The position numbers and the translations under genes were made by a program. A DNA stretch of 64,000 nucleotides, from the NCBI RefSeq assembly GCF_021155775.2, contig NC_060233.1, positions 8,558,782 through 8,622,781 of the forward strand, in the 5' to 3' direction. Position 1 is the stretch's first letter; the number at the start of each line of letters is the position of its first letter. The notes beneath the pieces are model-generated. The model saw only the letters and a program-made list of their open reading frames with translations, was not told the origin of the DNA and searched no databases. This DNA comes from Neodiprion pinetum (taxonomy: Eukaryota > Arthropoda > Insecta > Hymenoptera > Diprionidae). Of this stretch, positions 39,807 through 52,863 are shown piece after piece.

Positions 39807-41452
39807 CGTTAAATCAAAAAAATGATATTTCGTACATTTGGAATAACTGAAAAAGTTGAATTTACAAAATCCGAGTTTGTCGATGCTGTATCAACGGTTT
39901 GTTAAATTTCAGGTAATCCCAGGACTTTTTCTACGGGGACATCATTACGATAATGGTGCAAACTTCAGCCTGATATTTCCCCTGAACCAGTTCCAACTTT
40001 GCGATTGATAATTTCGGGCATTCCGAGATTCCTCTGAACAGTAACTACACCCTGGACAACCAGTTCGAGGATAACGAACCCTATTGTTGATACAATCATC
40101 GGAAGCAATGACTTTGGCTCGTTGTATTGTAGATAGAAACGCGCAGTATGCAACATTTGATTACCGTACCTTATCCCCGGCAGCAGCAGCAACTGCATCG
40201 CTTGGTAAACGGACGTAAAGACCAGAGTTCAATCAAGAACAAAAGCTGATTACACTATCTCTTTTGGCAGATAAGACACGAGTATACTATTGTTTATTTG
40301 TTTGCATGTTATGCGTAAGTACAGAGGTTGTAGAAAAACAGAGAAAATCGCTGAAAAGCCGATTTTCAAATTAACATAAAACGAATTCAGCGTATCATTC
40401 CAGCGTGCGTTATTACTACGTAGACAGATACATCCAAGAGCTAGTTTTCGTTAGACGCACGCCCTCTCTTTTTCAACTTCCTATCAGCAGACGCTGTTGG
40501 TTAATCTAATTCTCTAAAATTCACATCATTCTTTCGTCGAATCATTAAAACATTTCCCGAGTAAGTAGTTACTCGCAACTCGAGTGTGGAATAACCGCTT
40601 GACATCCATCGTTCGCATTAAGTACGCCTACGAGGTCGTTCCTACAGCAGTTGGCACGATGATACGAGTAAAAGCTGCAGATCATCAACTCCAGTCGGTA
40701 ATTGAATTACCACGAATATTAGTGTATAGTATAAACGTCGAATTGTGAACCGTCGATTATCATAGTTTAAACACGGATTATCACGGTTAGGAATAAAATA
40801 ACAACTCTAATTTCTCTGGAAGCTGAATCTCTACCAATTTACAACAATTTTTACGCAGTAATAATACAACTCTAAGATATACAGAAGTCGACGAGATTCC
40901 GATGTATCATAACGTTAATGATTCCATTGCCCAAGGCAATCCGGGAATTACGAGTTAATCAAATTTTGTTCTTGTTGGGTCTGCGACTTTTACGTATTAA
41001 ATTCTCTGATACGAAGGCTGAACAGGATTCGTGATGTTGGAGAAAAAATTGAAATCGGTCTAATCCGTCCTGCATTATATAAAACGCGTTTTCATGATGA
41101 GATAATATTCAACTAAAGATCTTTGTAACCTGCCATTACTTACATTGTATTATCATGTAATGCAACCTACCCTCGTCGGATAAAAATAAAGTACCTGAAG
41201 ATAAAACAAGGCAATTACTTCATCGGCGATAGACTTCATCGAGTACATAGTTTTCAGATTCCGCAAGTTCAATGATAAAATGGTGATCCGGATCCTCCTA
41301 CAAGGAAATATAATGTTTTTCCTTTTTTTTCTCTCCTTTGAACTTACCATTTCTCTGGTTTCAGTGAAAAAAAAAAGGCAAGTTATTGTAACCACCCCGA
41401 GGATGAAAAGTTGAGTTCTTACTAGATCTCAAAGTTTAAAGGTCTATAGAAT

Positions 41453-41725
41453 CAACTCTATTGGCGATCCAATATGGTAGGAAAAAAGTCTAAAAAATAA
41501 TCCGATTTTGGTAGAAATCGATAGGCGGAGCTTTTTTGAGTCACCGATAACGAATCCAAGGTCAGAGTTCGAAAATTTATGATGATGGATCCATTACAGT
41601 GGTTCGGAATAAAAAAAAAAAAAAACTCGTCATATTTTCATGTAACATGGTATTCGAAGGCTTTAAAATCGGTAGTCACGAATCTCAATTTGTAGTTCGA
41701 AATTCTAATTTGATATTATTATTTA
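41453..41725. repeat. Dispersed non-coding repeat, copy 1
   Basis: This block contains GGCGATCCAATATGGTAGG, GTCACCGATAACGAATCCA and GGTAGTCACGAATCT, which look like successive degenerate units. A related block is at about 45880-45960 (GGCTTTTGGAGTTGGCGATT, then ACGAATCTGAAATC). No ORF is conserved in it. Confidence 0.4.
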
Positions 41726-43580
41726 TTTTTCTCTATGAACTTGGAACCTGCAGTGTGAGAAGGGGAAGTTCAAGGACTGGCTCATGGCCAGTTTAAGGTC
41801 GCTTATGTCGCTTATTACAGTTGATACTGACCGATCCTTGTGCAAACCTTCACTTTTCGTAACTTTGCATGGGAGGTGGTTTATGCCTCTGTATAAAGTA
41901 TAACGCTATATATCATTGAATTCACTGTCAAGGAAATCTATAAAAAAGGCTAAGAAAAAAGTGAAAAAATTTATTCCTTCGAAGACTCTCGAAAAATTGA
42001 TAAAATGCCTTTTGCGATGATAGTGGAGAACCCGAGACCTTGTTAAAAATCGAAAAATTTAAGTACGTTTGAAATTATTTCTTAAAAGTCAGCACTATTC
42101 TTTTAAACAACCGAAGAGGACAGCAACGAATAAACTCGAGGCTAAGTTTGTTACTCTGTACATATATAATAACACTGTTGTATATATTATGCCGAATATT
42201 ATCTGGGCCAGGCGTTTCTCGGGTCACCGAGAGGTCTAAGCGTCTCTTCTAGAAGATATGCGACGTATCGTATTACATCGGTCATAAGTATTATAAAAGA
42301 TTTCTTCTGTACTATACTAGGTGCTCGTTAGAGGTGTGATAGAAAATCTTGCAAAAAAAAAGATGATAGAAAAATTACGGTATTTTTGTACACGACGCTT
42401 TAGAAGTAATTATTATTTTACGACATCTTATATGAGAGATGCTTGAAAATTCTTATGTAATAATATTTCCTCACTTTCAAATAATACACGTGACGATTAG
42501 TTTCCACAGTTATCGCATACTATAAATTAAACATCAAAGCTTATACCCGTGACGGAAAATTCACGTAACGATTGTAAATTCTTAGAAAAAAAAAAAAGAA
42601 ATAAATAAATAAAACTCTCAAATTTGTGAAATGTCAACTCTTCGGTATACTCGAAACTTTTTACCGTAGTTTAACATGCATAATCAGAAAAATTGTTCTC
42701 ATTCTCTCTTATGTACCGCAGGGGTAGAAAAAATTTCTAAGGTTGAAAAACTTGTAGATAAAAATCCATCGAATTTCCAATAAATTGAATACTTCGCCCA
42801 AGATCGTCACAGCACGTATCCGTTTCAAACAAGTTCGAGATATGGTCTAAGGTCGAATATCAATGTCGACGATGCGTATAATATATATGCATATATATAT
42901 ATATAACCAAGGGAAGTTGTGCTTGTATATTTTAAGAATGGTCAGTATATGGCGAGTCTTCTACCAGCCCAACTTTTGTTGACCTTTCATACGCACAGAC
43001 AATAATTGGACATGAATAAAAGCAGTTAAGCTTGTCTTGCGTCAGCGCCATTCAGAAATACTTAAAGATTTCAAGCTCTAAGGCTGTCACAATATTATTA
43101 TAACCAAACGCCAACCTCCCCTTCAATTAAACTTATTATTATTGTTTTTCATCATTTTATTTCTTCGTATTGTTAAATTACTGCCATGTTTGATGTTATT
43201 GTTACGTTTATTATTGCCATAGATATTATATACCTGAAATCCGGTGTTATGTAAGGAATGTTGAATAATCAACAAACGGAAATTTTAATATACAATGGAT
43301 GAGCGATAATTGCGATTTTGCGTAAGATGGATGCGAATGAAAAATAAAACAATGTGGTTTCAAGAGAAAAAAGGGGGGAGAAAAAGACGTCAAGTACCGC
43401 ACCGCAGTGCTTCCGCGTTTTTGATTACATTCTAGGTGGATCGACGAATGAATGCTGATCAAAATTTGCCGAGAGCTAGGCGGGGTCTCAATCAGGCCAA
43501 AACGCCGGAACCAATTATGTAAGGTCCAATTTATGCACAGTCTGACCTAATCACAGTAATTCACACGTTTTGTGTACGTG

Positions 43581-43795
43581 CAGGGCGGGCCAGAATAAAA
43601 AAAAAAAAAAAAAAAAAACACGGACCGATTTAAAACACTGATAAAATCCGAACGCGTTGGAAATTAAGTTGAACGTTCTTTAATAATTCTTCTAATTTCA
43701 AGTAAAAAAAAAAAAAAGAAAAGATTTTAAAAATCCATCGTCGCGTTTGGATTTTATTCGTGTTTTAAATTGGTTTGGTTTTTTCGCCCACCCTG
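43581..43795. mobile_element. Short MITE-like element with CAGGGYGGGC termini
   Basis: The left end CAGGGCGGGC and the right end GCCCACCCTG are near-perfect inverted repeats. Inner parts also pair: ATTTAAAACACTGATAAAATCC on the left against ATTTAAAACACGAATAAAATCC in reverse complement on the right. An A22 run and an A14 run lie inside. There is no ORF and no clear target-site duplication. Confidence 0.65.
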
Positions 43796-45318
43796 TATGC
43801 ATACGTATTTATGAATTAGCGCCGGATGATTATTGTTTCTTTAGTGATTTTCCATAAGCTTTATAGGTTTATAGCTTAATTTATTTTTCCATCTCTTTCC
43901 TATTCTTCATCTTTATACGAATATAATTACGTCGTTATACGAAAAAATACGTCGTATGGAAGATTTAACAAAAACTTCTGCCGCATTACTTCACTTCACC
44001 AGCTACATTGAAATTTCTTATGAATAAAAACGAATGGAGTGATTTTTCTGCATCGTAATTTCTCCTTAAAGTATTTCTTTATTAGTGAAAAAAATTTATC
44101 AAAAAGATTCATAGCGTAGGAAAACGAAATTTCTTTTTTCATACAAATTGCTGATTACAATCCTACAATCTTTCGTACAATCGAAATTAAACCTCTTTTC
44201 CAAAGTAGATGTTCTACAACTGGAATAAGTTATCAATAGTAAACTGTACATCAAAGACATTCAATGTTGCTGAATTTTATTAATTTCAGGTATACCCATC
44301 TTCATCCTTCACGTACTTTAAAATTCGACAAAAATTATGAGGACTACGAACTTTGCTTAAAAATCGATTCACATATCCGTTAATTGATACAGTCTTTTTT
44401 TTTTTTGCTTCAATCAAAGAAGCGAAAAAAATCCCGAAGCTTCAGAACTCCGACTTTTATAGCGGACTTGAATTGAATCAATTTATTTCTTAAACATTTA
44501 TCATAATTTTACAAAAGTACCGCATAGCGTCGTCGTGTAAAAAAAAAAAAAAACCCTTATCAACGAGCAAACACATTATGCGACGTTGAATAAGATTTGT
44601 ATGCCATAGTTAGCTCCGCGCCATCTAGCCGAACCTTTTCTTATCTTGCTTTTAAATCGCCGCGTTTTTTCCGCACCGTACTTACCGATCGCAGGTAACG
44701 AAGATCAGAAGGTGCACCGACTTAAATTTAGGTGAAATAATATTCCCTTAGAACAGAAAATTTTTTTTTTAACATAAATATATGTTACATAATCTATAAA
44801 TTACAGGTACAATATGATAACTATCAATGAGTTTAAAAAGATGCCAGTATTCCAAGCATTTCTAAAAAGCTTGGATCGTTCCAACGATTTCAATGAACTA
44901 GTTCTCATCTTGATCGCGAATGCTTCCTCTACAAATCAATAAAGTCATATGTTCTATTAAGCTTTTTAGTTGATCAAAAGAACAGGATTAATAAAATAAT
45001 TATGAGTAATGAACAGCAAACCATTGCCTTGATAAAAAATACTCCATCCTTACCCAAAAGTTGATTTTGTAAATTTGCAGAGAATTCATTTACCGACAAA
45101 ATGAGCCCTACTTCATTGAAATCGATGTCTTGTTAGTGACGATTTTTTAAATTTCTTTACCAAATTAAGACAATATTTTTATTACCTAAATTCAACTCGA
45201 TTCACTTTCGAATCATCGTTATATCACACTTCTATTTTTACAGCTGTTTGACCGGACCGTACGCTTGATACGTCCTTAAGACTATCACCGATTTTCCATT
45301 TTCATTAAAATCACTTTC

Positions 45319-45339
45319 TTTTTTTTTTTTTTTTTTTTT
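45319..45339. repeat. Poly-T tract (21 T)
   Basis: A pure T homopolymer. No adjacent retroposed sequence was recognised on either side, so it is listed only as a simple repeat. Confidence 0.85.
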
Positions 45340-45879
45340 ATTGTACAGAAAAATCGGATTGGCTGAATAATTCGAAATCCTGATATTACCGCGAAATATT
45401 TACGCGTCAACGCGCGATTGGAAGACCTTTCTGCTGCTCGCGTATTCTCACGCTTGTTTTATAGACAGTACAACGTGCGTGTGACTGACCTAAAAATATT
45501 GCGAGCCCAAGTTTACTCGGTCTTAAATACGAGACCTCTGCTCTGCAGGTGACGTCAATCCTCGGGGGGGAAAAAAGATGAACAGTTGCGTAGTTTTTCG
45601 AATTTCTCATCGTTCTATGTTTAGTCTTTTCATAATGCTATTTTTATTCTCTCACAATATTGAAGTTCCAATAAAAACTAAATTGACAAAAATAAAACAA
45701 TGTTGAAATCCCGAAGTTTAAACGATCAAACTGACGTTGACTGGGGACTGAATTTGTGTTAATAGAGTTTCTCCAACTTTAATGAATTAATGCTTGTTTT
45801 TTCACGAATTATCGATTATCTTAATCCTCAGAGTCACACATTATTGTACCGAGTCAACTTTTGTAACAAGATAGTATTC

Positions 45880-45960
45880 TATGGCTTTTGGAGTTGGCGA
45901 TTACGAATCTGAAATCAGGTTACACCAAATTTTCTGAATTGGATTCGTCATACTGAAGTC
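45880..45960. repeat. Dispersed non-coding repeat, copy 2
   Basis: It shares the GGCTTTT..GGCGATTACGAATCT pattern with the block at 41.45-41.73 kb and includes a second GGATTCGTCA unit. It is short and divergent. Confidence 0.35.
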
Positions 45961-47877
45961 GTTTTGAAAAATTGTACAAAATTCAAACAGAGTCGCAAAA
46001 ACTGTAAAAAAAAACCGCGTGTCGTTGAAAGTGAGAATAATTACATAAAAAATCGCGGGCCCAATCCGAGAGGTCAAGGGTCAGACCCAGGCCGAAGTGT
46101 TATGGAGTGCCCCGTATACATTTCCCATCAACTCCCAATTTCCCATCGTTCTAATAAAAAGCTAGCTTATTTCTCCCAAAACGTTTGTTTACTCGTAGGT
46201 ATACAATATGAGACTACAGTCAGCAAAACAGTCATCCCAATGAATGATTGAACAACTATACACTGAATTAAATCTAACGGTATTTATAATCACTAGACAG
46301 AAGCATTCGCTTGAGATTCGTAAGTTTGAAACATCTTTTTACGACGATACATGTTCGTATCGGTAAAATTAGGTTCAACTTCACTGTTCAGACTTCTATC
46401 GATCTGTATGCAGATACACCTCGCAACTTGTAGGAACTACATGAAGAAAATATTTGCGATCTAATCTAACACAAAATCTTTCTCTCGCATTCCCTCGCCG
46501 TTTCTCTTTCCACCTCTATTTATAGAGGCGGTATGATCTACGCATATAATCCAGTATTTTTCCACTTATAATTCGCCGAAGTTGCGCACCCCGTTGTATT
46601 ATATTCACTTCAAATTGTAGTACAGAGATGAAGTGGGGCTTTAAATTGTGAGACTGGTTGTTTTCTTCATAGTACCGGTTTTTCACGAACAATAACTAGC
46701 TGAATAAATGTGAATAATAACACGCAAGACGAGAAATAAATAACAAAGTGCGTAAAATCTCGAGTGAAAATCCATACTGTTAAATGCATAAATTACATTG
46801 AAACTGTAAAATATTTTTAATGACAAATAAAACTGAATAATCGTTTCACAATCTTTGAAAACAAAAATATATATTTTTTGCTTTTTTCCTTGTGGGAAAA
46901 AACGGGTTTTGCTCTTTGAAATTTTACAAGTCCTCGACAAATAAACCGGAATATAATGAAAAATAGTTATTTTTGTAGAGAATTAAATGCTCTGCGAAAA
47001 AAACTCTGATGCATAAAATTCACATGTTAACTAACGTTCAAAGTTTAATCAAATTCGTTAATTAATTATCATCATTTACGAATTTTGTGTATCAGCTGTT
47101 TTTTGTAGAGCGTTCAATTTTCCATTACTTTCGGTATATCTCTCAACGACTTATAAAATTTCAAAGAGAAAAAAAAGTTTTTCCCACGTTATTTCCACAA
47201 GATACTTCGATCGCAAAGCGGACTATCTTAGAGTTGATCTAGAGAGCTCAAATTTTCAGGGAACTTTCTTTGATTAATTTGTAAGCGTTTAAGCCCCTGT
47301 GAGCGTAAAAATTAATAAACAACCTCACTAAGAACCACTCTAACGTACAAGCCCGAGCAAGCTTGCTGCACCCGATGATAAGCTATTACTCGTTCAAACA
47401 ATGTCCATCGATAAAATTACACCACATCATATCGATCAGTTCCCGGTATGCGATGCAGTTGTCTCAGCGTCATGCGTCAGGGTGGTTTAATTTCGTTTAA
47501 ATCTACCTCGGCGCCTCGTCGATGGGTATTTTTTTTATCTTTTCCCCCCTTTTCGTCGAGGGAATATTTCCGGAAAATTCAATAGATAATAATTATATAA
47601 GGAGTAAATAATCCATCGACATAATCGCTTGTCGTCCGCCAAATTTTCGTCGAGTCACTTGTGCGCACAAGTATTTAACAGAGAAATGGCATAGGTAAAC
47701 GTTGAGAGTGAACAGAGTAAATAAATGCCGACCTTGACATAGAGTCAGAGCATGAAAACGAACGTGTTTAGTTATACACGTTATAAAAAATAATGTAATC
47801 GCGATTGACGCGAAATGAGAAAAATCAAAATACTACACGTTTTTATTCGACTATTCGTCTCTAAATATGAGTGTGAT

Positions 47878-48402
47878 TTGTTTTATTACGGTTTACTGAA
47901 TTTCAGACAATTCCAAAATAGCGGAATGACCGTTTTTCCTCAGTATGAATCGTTACGATAACGTTACTAACTTCAATATGATGAAATTTACCCGTTTAAC
48001 AGGACCCGTGTTATACCACCGATCAGCTGTGAGGGTAACGACTTATTTACAAGCTTGTATCGCGACAATTGACACTTCGCACGCGATCTTACTCGTTTAC
48101 AAATACACACGAGTCGGAGTTGACCAATTATCAGACAATCGAATCGACTAACTGAGGCAAATAGACCAAAGGCCACGCAATATTGCGAATTCGGAGTTCA
48201 GCACGAACTATGTTACCTAGAAACATTCATGAGGCTGAAGTTATTAACGTTAACGTAACGATACATCAGGAGAGAAAAAGTCACTATTCAGTATATATTT
48301 TGTTTATAATGGTTTACTAAGAACTTCGGAAAGTCTCAAAGGTGCGAATTAGAGATTTTCCCTAAACACGCATCGTTACAGTAACGATACTAGCTTCATC
48401 CT
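47878..48402. repeat. Degenerate direct and inverted repeat cluster
   Basis: A ~100-base unit (GGTTTACT... to ATCGTTAC...AACTTCA) at 47878-47980 recurs in degenerate form at about 48308-48400. A copy of its 3' part lies inverted at about 48226-48265. The pattern looks like an old transposon-derived duplication. Confidence 0.4.
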
Positions 48403-49499
48403 CGCAAACGTTTTGCATCTGCTCTGCTGAATCATTGCCTCCTGGCCGCGTGTCGACACATTTAAAATCAGAGAGGAATAGAATGCTATAAGTAGATTTC
48501 GACGATAGTGTACAGCACGCTCATAGTTACAGTGGGATCGTTGGTGAAAATTTATAGTACTAAGAATTTTTACAGAAATTTAAACATTTCGTATTATTTA
48601 GTAAATATGTATACTTTAATCATAATAAATTGTTAATTTTCTTTAAAAATTGTCGTACATTGTAGATTTATTATTAAAAAAATACAAGTTTTCACGAGAA
48701 ACTATGAATACTTACAATTTTGTACACGAATAATTATTTTTACAAAATCTTACGAAATGTCCCAATTTCCCTAAAATTGGTAGAAAATTGTAGAAATAAT
48801 TTTCGTCAGGGTTTTGTGTGATTTTCGCAGCACGAATGTCTCGCTAAATATATTCCACACAGGTGTTCCACAACGTGTGTTCCCGCATGACTGCGAGAGT
48901 GTGTGGTAAATACGTTGTATTAGAAAGCCGCTCAGCTGCTCGAAGCGCGGTTTACTTTGTTTATCTCAACATACATACACGCAGCACACGTAAGCAACGG
49001 TAGACTTATCGATTTTCAGCATCATGCCGTGGTACACACATTAATTATCCGACCGGCTTAATACGTTTGATAATGTGATATTGTAATTGAGGATATCGGT
49101 CGGATTGTAACAACAGGAACAATTTCGGCTCGTTAAGGGTCAACAATGAGCGCACCTTGCAGTCGCGCGACACGCGCTCGCTGTGTACATACATACGATG
49201 TATGTATTTGCATGCATACATGGATTATCTAGTATTGCAACCCGCTAGTAGGGCGATATCGTAAAATATATGTGATCCGATTACTTACCGCTGAAATAGA
49301 ACCTCCTTGACCGGATGCTAAAAAACAGTCGAACCCTGCATGTTAGCCTCGTAAAATATGCAGCCTCGTAAAGGGCGAAGGAGAGGGGATTTTGAGCGAC
49401 TTGAGAGGGCAGCTAATAACGCGTGAACGACCGAAGGACACCGCGAGATCCCGATGTATAATAAAAATATAAAATGTGTAAATTGAGCGCGACGCTTTG

Positions 49500-50040
49500 T
49501 CAGAAAAGGTCGTGCTCGCCGAAAGTAGAAGGCGGACTCTCGATCACAGTAGGTACGAGTAACTAGAAAACAAAACGATATCGCGTCTAGTGTGTTATAC
49601 CGGCGATACGTGGCACATCAACAATACGTACGGAGCTGGCACGAAGGCTGACTGCAGAGACCTGAGACGTTTCACGATCGGCGAATATTTTCATCAGAGG
49701 GCGAGTTTTCGGAGAGTGCGCCTGCGCCGAACCGCAACTCTCCTCCCGCCGACGCCGTTATCTATCCCCGCCACTCTGCTTGCCCCTCGTCGAGGGCGCT
49801 CGTCTCTACACCAGACTCACACCTCACCTCGCCGCCCCATACCTGCCGCGCCTTGAAGCCGGCTGCTGTCGCGACGATGAGTTGCTAGCGGCAACAACGA
49901 TTGTATGCTTTTCCTGGCCCACGTTGCAGTTCAATGCGGTGGCTGCGCACCGTGCCGTGGCGCCTTTGTCAGCCCAATTGAATGCCTTCGAGATTGGACA
50001 GAGGACAACTTTATCCCCCCCCCCCCCCCCCCCTTCCGCC
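49500..50040. promoter_or_regulatory. GC-rich island, candidate promoter/first exon
   Basis: This is the most GC-rich non-coding block of the window, with many CpGs (for example GCGCCTGCGCCGAACCGC) and a terminal poly-C. Open frames in it arise from the base composition and are not recognisable. It may be the far promoter of transporter B (-). Confidence 0.35.
50015..50033. repeat. Poly-C tract (19 C)
   Basis: A pure C homopolymer, the only long one in an otherwise A/T-homopolymer window. It sits at the edge of the GC-rich island at 49.5-50.1 kb and is a likely spot for sequencing or length error. Confidence 0.9.
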
Positions 50041-51186
50041 ACGCTATTTATCAATCGCTGCTTTTCGGTAAAACGGAAACTTCGAGGATCGATTTCTCTT
50101 CGTCTGGACTACTCCCCCCCCTTATCGCTCGTATGCGATTATCATATATTGGATACCTGCCTGATGTTCCACGACATTTGTTGTTACATATGCCTTCCAT
50201 ACACGTGATTCGTATATACGTGACTCCGATAAATACCCTAGCCCTAGATATAGAGATATATGCGTGTAGCGCGATGCCCTGCGCGATGAAACGGGGCAAC
50301 TTGTGAAACCTTGGTTAACTTGCCTGATTCAATCGATAACGAAGGTATCACGCTGTGAAACGATATAGCATTCAGTTGGTCAGAAAGCATAATTCAGTCA
50401 CTTATATACAAATATTCCAGATTTTGAAATGGGCATAAATTCAACGAATATTAAAGTGTTTTAGATTTAAATTTCAAACTGATGAATTCTGTTCAATTTT
50501 TTAATTGGAGAGTTATAAATTTTTTACTCATTTCGATACCAGGACGTAACAGCTTGCTGACATTGTCTTACAATTAGCAAATTGAACTCTAATTCAAGTA
50601 CATAATACGGATAAAAATATTTTCGCTACAGTATACATGCATAGATAAGTAAATAATTGCGATTGCAAGTATAACAGCGAAAGAATAGTAGACAGCACAG
50701 AGGGTTCTACTGTTTCACAACAGTTGTGCGTTTAAGTCTGCATCATCGACAATGTTTACGCTAGAAAACATACAGTGCCATCTCACGCTGATTTGTTGAT
50801 AACAAAAATAAAAAAGAATAAAAAAAAAAACAAAAAAACGAGAATGATCTCGGATGATAACTTGTGTCTTCGAGGAACTATCAACAATGTCAGTGATGTA
50901 ATTTTGCCTTCAATAAAATATTGACAACATTAGATAAAGTCAAGAATGTGATAAAATATTTTTGTAAAAAGTTTCGTCAAGATAATCGAGCGTCAAGTAT
51001 TTGTTGTTACATTGAAAAAAAATTAACGCAAACCTAACTAAAACTTCTTGTCAAGTATTGTGAGAATTCTAACCTCAAAATCAAAATATTTCTGACGAAA
51101 AATAAGATTGAAAGACAAGACGAGAGTAATACGGGAATGAAAATTTGAATAATACTTAAAAATACGCGGTTTTCTACGTAACGAGA

Positions 51187-52863
51187 ATGATGTCTGACGA
51201 ATCTGAATATGAAATGGAGACAGAGGAGTACGATGTCTATAAGCGAAAATATCAACTTCTACTCGAAAGATGCGAAATTTTACAACAGGTATGCCACCGG
51301 ATTTGTGTGATTTATCGATTTTTTCCAGTGACTTATCGTCGCTTCATATTACAGGACAATGAAAGACTTGTATATCGAATTCAGAAAGTGAGAAAACTTT
51401 TGAGGCATACCCGAAAAGAAAAAAAGTAAGTTTTTAAACCACTAGTACTACATCACCATTAAATAACTGATCAGCTTTTGCTGGAATTAATTTAAATTGT
51501 AGTTTATCTAATACTTGAAACCATGGATGAAAATTTCACAGATTTTTAATCGGTCGATTAGATCAGCACGGAGATAAATGGCGCGAAGCTCCGATGGGGG
51601 TCTTAGAAGAAAATAGCGTGTCTCAAGCGACACCCAAGCAAGAGAAAGGCTCAAAATCTACTGCCAATCATCAGAAAGAAGATAAACCAAAGAAAGCGAC
51701 AAAGCGGAAAGGAGGCAAGGCAGATCCAAATGCTCCAAAGAGACCTGCTAATCCATTCTTCCAATTCTGTCAAGAACAAAGACCAAGAGTCATGGAAAGA
51801 CTAGCCGGGGAACCAGAACCTAGCAAACAAGAACTTACCAGGCAATTGGCAACAACCTGGAAATCGCTCACCTCAGAGGACAAAAAGGTTACAGAAATTT
51901 CGGCTATGTACCATATTGTTCCGAATACAAGTCAGCCTTCAGTTTTCAGTCTGCATTTCACAACTTTTTTTTGGGTACACAGGTCACAAGACTATATGAC
52001 CATTAGGGTGATCCTTATTTAGGGTGTTTTCGAAAATTCCTGTGGACAAGACGGAAAAAGTTTGCATAAAAATCAAAAAAAATGTACGCAAAACTTGAAG
52101 CCTGAACAACCTCAAAGTTGTGTTTCGTGGGATTTCGAAACTTTTATCACTGGAAATCGGCCAATTTTTTTTTAAATACCTATGACTACGGGGAAGACGT
52201 AAACCAAATTTCAGATTTTTCGAAGCACTATTAAGGCGGGGAAAAAAAAAAGAATGTAGTAAGCTCGAATTCCCATGTTATTTAAATGGGATATTTCACT
52301 GCCTCGGAGGCAGTTCTTAGAGTTGACCTGCAGACATCAAGTTTCGCGTACATTTTTTTTGATTTCTTGCAAACTTTTTCCGCCTTGTCCGCAGGAATTT
52401 TCGAAAACACCCTAATGACCATATTAATTTATAAATTGCAATTTTTTAAAGTAGGTACAATCACCAATGGAACTTAGGTAGATTAAAATATCACAGCTTG
52501 AATTCCATTGGTCCAATTTTATGATTGAAATGTTCATAAAAAAGACTTTCAGTGCGTAACGGAAATTTGCTAAAATTCCCGAATATAAATCCACTTGGGG
52601 ATGATTCTTGGGGGTCAAGTCAGCAACAAGAAACCTTGACTTATATTTAGAACAATATTGAACTGAAATCAAAATATACACTTTTTTTGAAGATTGAGAA
52701 CAAAAAAAAAACCGATAACATGTATCGGAAATTTTGGTTTTTCTTGTTATAGGTTTACTACGACATGTACGAGCGTTCGAAAGAAAAGTACGTTGCGGAA
52801 ATGCAAATTTATAATAAGAAGTCCGAGGACGCACCACCTCAAATGCCGTTGAATATAACTTGA
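51187..52863 (+). CDS. HMG-box protein with INO80F-type N-terminus (NHP10/TFPT-like), probable INO80 subunit
   Basis: Four exons join in phase: 51187-51288, 51355-51425, 51542-51887 and 52753-52863, giving 209 aa. Residues ~15-75 are a charged coiled coil (YKRKYQLLLERCEILQQ, then VRKLLRHTRKEKKFLIGRLD and DQHGDKW). This resembles the INO80 subunit F (TFPT) domain. A Lys-rich linker leads to a single HMG box starting DPNAPKRPANPFFQF (from ~119) and ending KYVAEMQIYNKK. The combination points to a chromatin-remodelling subunit similar to yeast Nhp10, which binds DNA within INO80. The assignment of the coiled coil is by recognition, not alignment. Two adjacent ATGs give MM; the first is used. The third intron (51888-52752) carries a MITE. 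The gene converges on HAGH with about 240 bases between stop codons. Confidence 0.85.
52004..52414. mobile_element. hAT-like MITE in intron 3 of the HMG-box gene
   Basis: Terminal inverted repeats of over 80 bases start TAGGGTGTTTTCGAAAATTC. The element is flanked by a perfect 8-bp direct repeat ATGACCAT at 51996-52003 and 52415-52422, the target length of hAT elements. The left end carries a 16-base extra unit (TAGGGTGATCCTTATT) before the TIR proper. No transposase is encoded. It sits wholly between the donor at 51888 and the acceptor at 52752. Confidence 0.85.

Larger units (their letters stand above)
32920..51186. other. 18-kb stretch without recognisable coding genes
   Basis: It holds GC-rich islands at about 38100-38400 and 49500-50100, an isolated exon-like segment at 33032-33088 (+), simple repeats, one MITE and two dispersed repeat families. 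The longest open frame (36458-37027, +) looks random. The islands may be alternative first exons or promoters of transporter B on -. Confidence 0.4.

Noticed and set aside
49590..50306. Several overlapping open frames in the second GC island
   Set aside because: Same compositional effect, and the poly-C run produces artificial polyproline or polyglycine.
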